From positions 1 to 7,465 of the forward strand of contig JBIKLX010000159.1 of NCBI GenBank assembly GCA_044359565.1: a DNA stretch of 7,465 bases, written 5' to 3'. The position numbers and the translations under genes are program-made. Position 1 is the first letter of the stretch. Each line of letters starts with the position of its first letter. The stretch comes from VFMC01 sp044359565. GTDB taxonomy: Bacteria > Actinomycetota > Acidimicrobiia > Acidimicrobiales > Ilumatobacteraceae. Under the pieces are notes generated by a model. The model was not told the DNA's origin and did no database searches. It saw only the letters and a list, made by a program, of their open reading frames with translations. Positions 1 through 6,583 of the stretch are shown in pieces.

Positions 1-6
1 GTGGTC

Positions 7-12
7 TATCCT
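7..12 (+). promoter_or_regulatory. Possible -10 promoter element for the operon
   Basis: TATCCT fits the TANNNT -10 pattern common in high-GC actinobacteria. Transcription would start near position 18-20 and leave a leader of about 20 bases before the first gene. A -35 element would lie outside the window, so only half of the promoter can be judged. The same stretch could instead be the tail of an upstream gene, because a TGA at 12-14 closes one reading frame. Confidence 0.3.
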
Positions 13-29
13 GACCGGCGATTCAGTCT

Positions 30-34
30 GGGGG
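30..34 (+). promoter_or_regulatory. Ribosome binding site of the solute-binding protein gene
   Basis: A GGGGG run followed by AAAC lies four bases before the ATG at 39. The spacing is short but usable, and the site supports this start. The start is also supported by a twin-arginine motif that begins at the fourth codon. Confidence 0.55.
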
Positions 35-38
35 AAAC

Positions 39-1211
39 ATGCGCTCATCTCGTCGTCAGTTCCTTGCCCGTTCGGCCCAGTTGGGTGTGCTGCTGGGCGC
101 CGGCGTGCCGCTGTTGAACGCCTGTGGTGGCAGCGGTTCGAGCAGCAAGAAGGTCACCGCCACCATCAAAGACGGCCTCAGCCCCGAAAAGGGGCCGCTG
201 CGCATCGTCAACTACGCCGATTACGTGAACCCCGATGTGGTCGCCGACTTCGAAAAGGAGTACGGCGTGAAGGTCGAGATCGCCACATTCGACTCCGACA
301 GCGAGTTCATCAGCAAGATCACCACCGGCGCACTGAAAGCCGACCTCGCCCACTCGATGGCCAGCACCACCATCGGCCGACTCATCGAGGGGGGGATTGT
401 TCAGCCACTGAACAAGACCTACATCTCCAACACGGCCAATGCGTTGGCTGCGTTCAACGACCCGTGGTACGACCCGGGCGCCGCCTACTCGGTGCCGTAC
501 ACGTTCTTCGGCACCGGCCTCGGATACCGCGCCGACCGTATCGACCCGGCCGAGGTGGAGGCCCAGGGGTGGGACACCATCTGGAACGCGACGGCGTTCA
601 AGGGCCAGGTGTCGATCCTCGACGACGATCGCGAGGCGTTCATCATGGCGATGCTGCGCAAGGGCATCACCGACATCAACACGACCGACAAGGCCATCGT
701 CGACCAGGCCCTCGCCGATGTGACCGAGTTGATCGACCTGGTGAACGTGAAGGTGAACATCGAGGGCTACAAGGACATCCCCGAGGGCACCACCACCATC
801 GCCCACACCTGGAGCGCCGACCTCATCACCGGTGCCAGCAGCTACATGCCCGAAGGCGTGTCGACCGATGTGCTCGGGTTCTGGCACCCGCCGTCGGAGC
901 AGTACCTGGTGGCCAACGACAGCATGGGCGTGCTGGCCGATGCCGAGAACCCGGTGCTCGCCCACCTGTACCTGAACTACCTGCTCGACAACGATGTGGC
1001 GGAGAAGAACTTCTCGTGGCTCGGCTACCTGCCGGCGCTCACCAAGCTCGACGCCGACTACGTGATCGCCCAGGGGTACGTGCCCGAGAACCTGCGCAAC
1101 TGCGTGCCCACCAACGACGACATCAGCAAGGGCCTGGTGGCCAAGCCGCTCGGCCTCGACGGCGACGTGCTCTACGAACAGGCCTGGTCGACCTTCCGCA
1201 CCGGCGCCTGA
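39..1211 (+). CDS. potD: Polyamine-type ABC transporter solute-binding lipoprotein (PotD/PotF family), Tat-exported
   Basis: This 390-residue protein is the extracellular receptor that hands substrate to the two permeases encoded directly downstream. The N-terminus has a textbook Tat motif (SRRQFL, residues 4-9), a hydrophobic stretch, and a lipobox LNAC ending at Cys29. It should therefore be exported folded and anchored as a lipoprotein. A Ser/Gly-rich linker (30-36) follows, and the mature domain starts near residue 53 with the family pattern LRIVNYADYVNPDVV. Compared from memory with E. coli PotD, Tyr59 replaces the ligand-stacking Trp34. The acidic pair equivalent to Asp168/Glu171 is kept (Asp196/Glu199), and Asp294 matches Asp257. 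The Trp255 position is not aromatic, since the local sequence is VANDS rather than FWMDS. The ligand is thus probably cationic but may not be spermidine or putrescine. Length is normal for the family once the long signal region is allowed for. The symbol is given by family and does not imply proven specificity. The stop codon overlaps the next start (TGATG). Confidence 0.92.
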   Translation: MRSSRRQFLARSAQLGVLLGAGVPLLNACGGSGSSSKKVTATIKDGLSPEKGPLRIVNYADYVNPDVVADFEKEYGVKVEIATFDSDSEFISKITTGALKADLAHSMASTTIGRLIEGGIVQPLNKTYISNTANALAAFNDPWYDPGAAYSVPYTFFGTGLGYRADRIDPAEVEAQGWDTIWNATAFKGQVSILDDDREAFIMAMLRKGITDINTTDKAIVDQALADVTELIDLVNVKVNIEGYKDIPEGTTTIAHTWSADLITGASSYMPEGVSTDVLGFWHPPSEQYLVANDSMGVLADAENPVLAHLYLNYLLDNDVAEKNFSWLGYLPALTKLDADYVIAQGYVPENLRNCVPTNDDISKGLVAKPLGLDGDVLYEQAWSTFRTGA

Positions 1212-2113
1212 TGCAGGCCGCGCGTCGCACCACCCGCGTCTGGGCGGGGTTCGCCCTGCCCGGTGTGGTGTGGCTGCTGGCGCTGTTCGTTGTGCCGGTG
1301 TACGCCGTGGTGGCCGTGGCCTTCGGGCAGATCGATCCGCTGCTGCGCACCCCGATCCCCACCTGGAACCCGCTGCAGTGGGACTTCTCGGCGATGGGCG
1401 ATGTGCTCGACCGGGTGTTCGGCGGCGATCTCGGCACGGTGTTCATCCGCACGATCTGGTTCGTCGGCCTGGCCCTGGTGGGCTGCATCGCCATCGGCTA
1501 CCCCGTGGCGTACTACGCCGCCCGGAAGGCCGGCAGGTCACGAGGACTGCTGCTGGCCGCGTTGGTGCTGCCGTTCTGGATCAGCTATCTGATGCGCATG
1601 TTGGCGTGGACCAACCTGCTGCAGCCCGACGGCTATGTGAACGACGTGCTGCAGTGGCTGCACCTGATGGACACGCCGCGGAACTGGCTCGACGGCAACT
1701 GGCCGGCCGTGGTGATCGGCCTGGTGTACGGCTACGTGCCGTTCTTCATCCTGCCGCTGTACTCGTCGCTCGAGCGCATCGACGGCCGCCTCATCGAGGC
1801 CGGCCGCGACCTCGGGGCCTCGGCGGCGCAGACGTTCTACCGGGTCACGCTGCCGCTGTCGGTGCCGGGGTTGATGGCCGCCAGTGTGATCACCGTGCTG
1901 CCCATGTTCGGCGACTACTACACCAACACCTACCTCACCAGTGGCTCGCCCCGGGTGGAGATGATCGGCAACCAGATCGAGTTCTACCTGCGCCGTTCCA
2001 GCCAACCGCAGGTGGGCGCTTCGCTGGTGCTCGTGCTGATGGCGCTGCTGCTGGTGCTGATGGTCTATTACCTCGTCACGATCATGCGCCAGCAGCGCGA
2101 GGCAGCTCGATGA
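1211..2113 (+). CDS. potB: ABC transporter permease, PotB-like
   Basis: This 300-residue inner-membrane protein is one half of the translocation channel for the polyamine-type importer. About six hydrophobic segments are visible (roughly residues 11-35, 78-104, 112-135, 165-187, 219-241 and 267-291). The segment ALVLPFWISYLMRMLAW (117-133) is typical of PotB/PotH. The cytoplasmic EAA loop that docks on the ATPase is present as EAGRDLGAS starting at Glu196 and ends in TLPLSVPG. The ATG at 1211 is chosen because it overlaps the upstream TGA and gives a basic N-terminus (MQAARRTTR) just before the first membrane segment. The open frame runs much further upstream, but that part lies inside the preceding gene and is Arg/Pro/His-rich shadow sequence. 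No clear Shine-Dalgarno precedes the start, so translation is probably coupled to the upstream gene. Confidence 0.94.
   Translation: MQAARRTTRVWAGFALPGVVWLLALFVVPVYAVVAVAFGQIDPLLRTPIPTWNPLQWDFSAMGDVLDRVFGGDLGTVFIRTIWFVGLALVGCIAIGYPVAYYAARKAGRSRGLLLAALVLPFWISYLMRMLAWTNLLQPDGYVNDVLQWLHLMDTPRNWLDGNWPAVVIGLVYGYVPFFILPLYSSLERIDGRLIEAGRDLGASAAQTFYRVTLPLSVPGLMAASVITVLPMFGDYYTNTYLTSGSPRVEMIGNQIEFYLRRSSQPQVGASLVLVLMALLLVLMVYYLVTIMRQQREAAR
2099..2102 (+). promoter_or_regulatory. Ribosome binding site of the second permease gene
   Basis: GAGG lies seven bases before the ATG at 2110, inside the last codons of the first permease gene. It helps to fix this start within a frame that is open far upstream. 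Confidence 0.5.
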
Positions 2114-2967
2114 GCCGGCCCCGCCGTCGCACCGGCTCCGCGCCGGGCCTGGCCACGATCACGTGGCTCTACATCGTCTGGTCACTCGCACCGGTGCTGG
2201 TGGCGGTGCGCATCTCGTTCAACTCGGGCAAGAGCCGCTCGACGTTCCAGTCGCCGTCGATGCGCTGGTACTGGGGCGACCCCACCGGATCGGTGTGGCA
2301 CGACGACAACCTGCACACCGCAATGGGCAACACGCTGAAGTTGGCGGCGCTGTGCATGCTCATCGCCGTACCGCTGGGCGTGGCGATGGCCATCGGCCTG
2401 CAGCGCTGGCGGGGCAAGGCGGCGGCTGCGTCGAACGGGCTGATGCTCGTGCCCATCGTCACCCCCGAGTTGGTGTTCGGTGTGGCCCTGTTCATCGTGT
2501 TCACCCAGGTGTACACCGGCTTGCCCGGGGGGTTGTTCACCCAGTTGCTCGGCCACGTCACGTTCACGGTGTCGTTCGTGGTGGTCATCATCCGCGGTCG
2601 TCTGGCCGCCATCGGCGACCAGTACGAACAGGCAGCCCGCGACCTGGGCGCCACCCGCTTGCAGGCCATCCGTCTCGTCCTGCTGCCGATGCTGGGCCCG
2701 GCCATCTTCGCCAGCCTGATGGTCACGTTCGCCACCTCGGTCGACGACTTCGTCATCTCGTCGTTCCTCTCCACGGGCGAGGCCACCGAGACCGTGCCCA
2801 TCAAGATCTACTCGGGGGCCCGGGCCGGTTCGACCCCTGCGCTGAACGCGCTCGCGACGGTGATGCTGGTCGTCACCCTCACCGCCGTCGGTATGGCGGG
2901 GCTGGTGTTGCGGCGGATGCGGCGCCAGGGTGCCGGCGACGCCGGTCTGGCTAGCCTCACGGCATGA
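2110..2967 (+). CDS. potC: ABC transporter permease, PotC-like
   Basis: This 285-residue protein is the second channel subunit and pairs with the PotB-like permease. Hydrophobic segments occur near residues 14-34, 72-97, 109-134, 146-166, 192-213 and 245-267. The EAA loop reads EQAARDLGATRLQAIRLVLLP from Glu173 and matches the PotC/PotI pattern. The segment SVDDFVISSF (210-219) is the PotC hallmark, usually SLDDFVIT or similar. The ATG overlaps the upstream TGA in an ATGA, and the basic start MSRPRRR fits the positive-inside rule before the first membrane helix. The last 15 or so residues are a Gly/Ala-rich tail without an obvious role. The gene ends in an ATGA overlap with the amine oxidase gene, which ties transport to catabolism. 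The importer ATPase is not found after it, where some pot-type operons have it. Confidence 0.94.
   Translation: MSRPRRRTGSAPGLATITWLYIVWSLAPVLVAVRISFNSGKSRSTFQSPSMRWYWGDPTGSVWHDDNLHTAMGNTLKLAALCMLIAVPLGVAMAIGLQRWRGKAAAASNGLMLVPIVTPELVFGVALFIVFTQVYTGLPGGLFTQLLGHVTFTVSFVVVIIRGRLAAIGDQYEQAARDLGATRLQAIRLVLLPMLGPAIFASLMVTFATSVDDFVISSFLSTGEATETVPIKIYSGARAGSTPALNALATVMLVVTLTAVGMAGLVLRRMRRQGAGDAGLASLTA
2952..2957 (+). promoter_or_regulatory. Possible internal -10 element before the amine oxidase gene
   Basis: TAGCCT fits TANNNT and ends six bases before the ATG at 2964. That spacing would give a leaderless transcript beginning at the A of the start codon. There is no Shine-Dalgarno before this gene and no convincing -35 sequence. 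A chance match inside the coding sequence is quite possible. Confidence 0.2.
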
Positions 2968-4280
2968 CCGACGATCCGTCACGCCGCGATGTCGTGGCCG
3001 TGGTGGGCGCAGGCTTCGCTGGCCTCACCGTGGCATCCACCCTGCAGCAGGCCGGGGTCGACGTGGTGCTCATCGACGCCCGACCGAAGGTGGGTGGCAA
3101 GGTCGAGTCGGAACTCGACGCCATGGGGCGACAGGTCGACACCGGCGGGCAGTTCGTGTGCGACGACATGCCCGCCGTCCTCGCGCTCATCGCCCGGTTC
3201 GGCGGCCGACTCGTCGCCGTCGATCACGACCGTGGTGGCCTCGGTTGGGTGGGCGGTGGCGGGTTCACCGCCGACCCCGACGCGGTCTGGGCGGCTTTCG
3301 AAGATGCCGAGGTGGCGTTCTCGGCCATGTCGCACCTACCCGACCCGCCCGCGGGCGACCGGCTCAGCCTGGCCGACTGGTTCGCCGCCCAGGGCCTCGA
3401 CCCGATCGTGCACCTTGCCGCGCACTCGGTGTTCAACGGCGTGATGTGCACCGAGATCGCCGACCTTCCCCTGGCGCACGTCATCGACCTGGTCCGCCGG
3501 ACACCGCTCACCGGCGAGGAACTGCAGTACGTCGTCGCCGGCACCATGCATGCGGTGGCCGAGGATCTGGCGGCGACGCTGCACCACCCACCGCTGTTGG
3601 GCAACCCCGTTCGCGCCGTCGAGGTGGGCGAGTTCGCGGTGTCGGTCATCGCCGACCACGGCACCGTCGCGGCCGATCACCTCGTCCTCGCGGTGCCGCC
3701 CAGCGCACTCGCCGGCATCGCCATCGACCCACCGCTGCCACAGCGGGTGCAGGCCGCTGCAGCGGCGTTCAGGCCCGGTTCGGTGATGAAGTTCATGCTG
3801 CGGTACGAACGCGCCTTCTGGAGCGATGCCGACGTCGGCCCCACCCGCGCCTGGCTCGAGCCCCGCGGGCTGTACGTGGGCGATGCCTCCATCGACGATG
3901 TGCCGATGTTGGTGGGTTTCCTCGGCGGACCGGCCACCGACGCGTGGCGCTCCCTCGGTGCCGCCGCCCGACGACGCGCCTTGCTCGATCATCTCGTCGA
4001 GGCCTACGGAGCCGAGGCCGGGCACCCCACCTCGTTCGTCGAGCGCGACTGGTGCCCCGACGACTGGGGTGGCGGCGGGTACTGGAACGTGCTCCTCGAC
4101 CATGCGCAGCACGACGCGGTCGAGGTGTTGCGCGGCGGCGCACCCGGCATCACCTTCGCCTCCACCGAGTTGGCGCCGACCTTCCCCGGCTACGTCGAGG
4201 GCGCCATCACGGCCGGACGCGACGCGGCCGAGCGGGTGCTGCGGAGCCTCGGTCGCGTATGCCAGAGTGACGAACCATGA
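2964..4280 (+). CDS. FAD-dependent amine oxidase (monoamine/polyamine oxidase superfamily)
   Basis: This 438-residue protein should oxidise a C-N bond of an amine to an imine, which hydrolyses to an aldehyde; reduced FAD is reoxidised by O2 or another acceptor. The Rossmann motif VVGAGFAGL has its glycines at 15, 17 and 20. Asp38 is the ribose-binding acid at the end of strand 2, followed by a GG pair (44-45) and DTGGQFV near residue 55. The core segment GSVMKFMLRYERAFW aligns with the MAO-B segment carrying active-site Lys296, here Lys276. The C-terminal pattern GGGGYW holds Tyr373, and TELAPTFPGYVEGAI holds Tyr410; these match the MAO-B aromatic-cage tyrosines 398 and 435. Gly372 sits where MAO-B has its FAD-linking Cys397, so FAD is probably bound non-covalently. 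There is no signal peptide, so it acts in the cytosol. It overlaps both neighbours by ATGA. The substrate is unknown; a polyamine or related amine is inferred from the upstream importer. Related desaturases of this fold are an alternative, but the lysine and tyrosine pair favours amine oxidation. Confidence 0.88.
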   Translation: MTDDPSRRDVVAVVGAGFAGLTVASTLQQAGVDVVLIDARPKVGGKVESELDAMGRQVDTGGQFVCDDMPAVLALIARFGGRLVAVDHDRGGLGWVGGGGFTADPDAVWAAFEDAEVAFSAMSHLPDPPAGDRLSLADWFAAQGLDPIVHLAAHSVFNGVMCTEIADLPLAHVIDLVRRTPLTGEELQYVVAGTMHAVAEDLAATLHHPPLLGNPVRAVEVGEFAVSVIADHGTVAADHLVLAVPPSALAGIAIDPPLPQRVQAAAAAFRPGSVMKFMLRYERAFWSDADVGPTRAWLEPRGLYVGDASIDDVPMLVGFLGGPATDAWRSLGAAARRRALLDHLVEAYGAEAGHPTSFVERDWCPDDWGGGGYWNVLLDHAQHDAVEVLRGGAPGITFASTELAPTFPGYVEGAITAGRDAAERVLRSLGRVCQSDEP

Positions 4281-6583
4281 CCGTCATCGATCAGCCTGCA
4301 GCCAAACGCCGCTTCGTACGCGCCGACGGACCCGACAAGGTGACCGGTAGCGGCCGCTACACCGCCGATCTCACGCTCACCGGGGTGCTCGCTGCCAAGT
4401 TCCGCTACGCCGAGGTGAGCCACGCCCGGATCATCCGGCTCGACACCACCGCTGCCAAGGCGATGCCCGGCGTGTTCGCCGTCATCACCGCCGACGACGT
4501 GCCCGATGTGCGCTTCGGCCCGTTCGTGCAGGACCGCACCCTGTTCGCCCGCGACGTGGTGCGCTTCGAGGGCGAGATCGTGGCCGCCGTGGCCGCCAGC
4601 ACCGCCGAGATCGCCCAGCGCGCCGTCGACGCCATCGTGGTCGAGTACGCACCGTTGCCGGTGGTGCACGATCTCGAGGCCGCCCTGCACCCCGACTCAC
4701 CGCTCGTGCACGAGGGGTGGGCCGAGTACGGCGCCGCCGATGTGTTGGTACGCGACCGCAACGACGCCTCGTTCTCGTCCATCAGCAAGGGCGACGCCGC
4801 CGCGGCGATGGGCACCGCCCACTTGGTGGTGACCAGTCGGTATCTGGCCGACGGCTGCCACGCCGCACCCATCGAACCGCGCGCCGTGGTGGCCCAGTGG
4901 GAGGGCCAGAAGGTGACCATCTGGACCACCACCCAGGTGCCCTTCGATGCCCGCGCCGGCGTGTGCGAGACCCTCGAACTGCCCACCAACCGGGTGCGCA
5001 TCATCGTGCCCCACCTCGGTGGCGGCTTCGGCGGCAAGTGCGGGTTCCACTACGAGGCGCACGTCGCTGCGCTGGCCCGGGCCGCCAAGCGCCCTGTGCG
5101 CCTGGTGTTCAGCCGTCGTGAAGAGTTCCTCGCCCCCGACCGCCGCCGCGAGAGCATGGTCATCGACGTCACCACCGGCCTGGCAGCCGACGGCACCATC
5201 GTCGCCCGCACCGCCGACATCGTTGTCGACAACGGCGCCTACACCGCCGACTCGGGGTTCTTCTCGCAGCTCGCCGCGATGCACGTGGCCGGCCCGTACC
5301 GCATCCCCAACCTGCACGTGCAGGCTCGCCTCGTCTACACCAACCACCAGCCGTCGGGTTCGGTGCGTGCCCCAACCGCGCCGCAGGCCTGCTGGGCTGT
5401 CGAGTCGCACACCGACGAACTGGCCCGGGCAGCGGGCATCGACCCGGTCGAGTTCCGCCGCCGCAACGCAGTCGACTCCGGGGTCGAAGGCCCCAGCGGT
5501 CAGGTGTACGGCGAGATCGGGCTGCAGCAGTGCATCGAGGCCGCCACCGCCGCCGCCGGCTACGGCCAGCCGCTGCCCGACGACGAAGCCATCGGCGTCG
5601 CCATCGGCTGGTGGCCCAGTTTCTCGGCTCCGTCGGGTGCGTACGTGAAGCTCGACGCCGACGGTGCCGGGCAGATCATCACCGGCGCCCAGGAGTGCGG
5701 CACCGGCGCGGTGATGACCCTGCGCCAGTTGGCGGCCGACGAACTGGGCATGGACCCCGAGGATTTCCAGCTCGTCTACCAGGACACCTCGGTGGCCCCC
5801 TACGACATGGGCGCCACCGGCAGCCAGACGCTGTTCAACAACGGCCGCGCCGTGGTTGCCGCTTCCCAGCAGGTGGCCGAGCAGTTGCGCAAGCTGGCCG
5901 CCGACCACCTCGAAGCGGCCGAGGCCGACATCGTGCTGGCCGACGGTGTTGCTTCGGTGGCGGGTACGCCCGGGGCGTCGGTCACCATCGCCGAGTTGGC
6001 CGGTATCGCCCAGGGTGGCGAACTGCTCATCGGTCACGGTTCGGGCATGCCGCCGTCGGCACCCGCGCTGGTTGGCGCGAGTTGTGTGGGCGATGTGGGC
6101 ATGGCCGTCTGGGTGGCCCCCCAGTTCTCGTGCCACGCAGTGCGGGTGAAGCTCGATCGCGACACCGGGGTGGCCCGGGTGCTACACGTCAGCACAGCGC
6201 ACGATTCGGGCACCATCCTCAACGAGGTGGGCGCGCTGGGCCAGGTGGAGGGCGGTGTGCTGATGGGCATCGGCCAGGCTCTCACCGAAGGCACCCGCTA
6301 CGACGACGAGGGCAGGCAGCGCAACGCGGCGATGCTCGAGTACAAGTTGCAGACCTGCGCCGATGCGCCGCCCATCACCACCCACTTCGTGCAGATCGCC
6401 ACACCCGACGCCGGGCCGCGTGGAGCGAAGGGTCTGGCCGAGGCACCGAACGTGCCCACCGCTGCCGCCATCAGCAACGCCCTCGCCGCGCTGGTGGGTC
6501 GCCCGGTGCGGCAGTTGCCGATGACCGCCGAGCGGGTGTGGGACGCACTGAACGACGCCGACCAGGAGGGCGACGCATCATGA
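4277..6583 (+). CDS. Molybdenum hydroxylase large subunit (xanthine dehydrogenase/aldehyde oxidase family)
   Basis: This 768-residue catalytic subunit carries the molybdopterin cofactor and should hydroxylate an aldehyde or an electron-poor C=N carbon using water-derived oxygen. The N-terminal hammerhead domain covers about residues 18-130. Cofactor-binding domains follow, with TTTQVPF (Gln220), GGGFGGK (248-254), QECGTG (472-477), GATGSQ (512-517) and GQVEGG (from 655). The active-site loop reads SVRAPTAPQ (Arg364). It is not the AYRCSFR loop of true aerobic CO dehydrogenase, so CO oxidation is unlikely. The catalytic glutamate is Glu722 in KGLAEAPNVP, where most relatives have KGxGE; the preceding glycine is Ala721 here. 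Length is normal for the separate-subunit form. There is no signal peptide, so a cytosolic enzyme is expected. The ATG overlaps the amine oxidase stop, and the stop overlaps the FAD-subunit start. No cofactor-insertion chaperone (XdhC-type) is in the window. The substrate is unknown; the oxidase product is the obvious candidate. Confidence 0.94.
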   Translation: MTVIDQPAAKRRFVRADGPDKVTGSGRYTADLTLTGVLAAKFRYAEVSHARIIRLDTTAAKAMPGVFAVITADDVPDVRFGPFVQDRTLFARDVVRFEGEIVAAVAASTAEIAQRAVDAIVVEYAPLPVVHDLEAALHPDSPLVHEGWAEYGAADVLVRDRNDASFSSISKGDAAAAMGTAHLVVTSRYLADGCHAAPIEPRAVVAQWEGQKVTIWTTTQVPFDARAGVCETLELPTNRVRIIVPHLGGGFGGKCGFHYEAHVAALARAAKRPVRLVFSRREEFLAPDRRRESMVIDVTTGLAADGTIVARTADIVVDNGAYTADSGFFSQLAAMHVAGPYRIPNLHVQARLVYTNHQPSGSVRAPTAPQACWAVESHTDELARAAGIDPVEFRRRNAVDSGVEGPSGQVYGEIGLQQCIEAATAAAGYGQPLPDDEAIGVAIGWWPSFSAPSGAYVKLDADGAGQIITGAQECGTGAVMTLRQLAADELGMDPEDFQLVYQDTSVAPYDMGATGSQTLFNNGRAVVAASQQVAEQLRKLAADHLEAAEADIVLADGVASVAGTPGASVTIAELAGIAQGGELLIGHGSGMPPSAPALVGASCVGDVGMAVWVAPQFSCHAVRVKLDRDTGVARVLHVSTAHDSGTILNEVGALGQVEGGVLMGIGQALTEGTRYDDEGRQRNAAMLEYKLQTCADAPPITTHFVQIATPDAGPRGAKGLAEAPNVPTAAAISNALAALVGRPVRQLPMTAERVWDALNDADQEGDAS
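6564..6570 (+). promoter_or_regulatory. Strong ribosome binding site of the FAD-subunit gene
   Basis: AGGAGGG lies nine bases before the ATG at 6580, within the end of the large-subunit gene. It is the best Shine-Dalgarno in the window and fixes the start of the truncated last gene. Confidence 0.7.

Noticed and set aside
45..965. Minus-strand open frame of 306 codons opposite the solute-binding protein gene
   Set aside because: Low-complexity Val/Gly/His composition with no motif; the opposite strand has a complete family match.
464..1210. Upstream extension of the first permease gene to an ATG at 464
   Set aside because: The extra 249 codons lie inside the solute-binding gene and are Arg/His/Pro-rich. 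The start at 1211 gives a normal permease length and N-terminus.
1270..2109. Upstream extension of the second permease gene to an ATG at 1270
   Set aside because: The extra 280 codons overlap the first permease gene and look like shadow sequence. The ATG at 2110 has a GAGG site and gives a normal PotC length.
4258..4263. TATGCC before the molybdenum large subunit gene as a -10 element
   Set aside because: It lacks the final T of TANNNT and no -35 pairs with it. The ATGA overlap already explains expression by coupling.
2930..4270. Plus-strand open frame of 446 codons overlapping the amine oxidase in another frame
   Set aside because: Its translation is Arg/Pro/Gly-rich with no domain, while the frame starting at 2964 shows complete FAD and amine oxidase motifs.
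4697..6136. Long minus-strand open frame of 479 codons opposite the molybdenum large subunit
   Set aside because: Its product is rich in Gly, His, Val and Arg with no recognisable domain. It is the antisense shadow of a strongly conserved gene in GC-rich DNA.
4277..6583. Reading the molybdenum subunits as aerobic CO dehydrogenase
   Set aside because: The AYRCSFR active-site loop needed for the Mo-Cu site is absent (SVRAPTAPQ instead), and the neighbours are amine genes.
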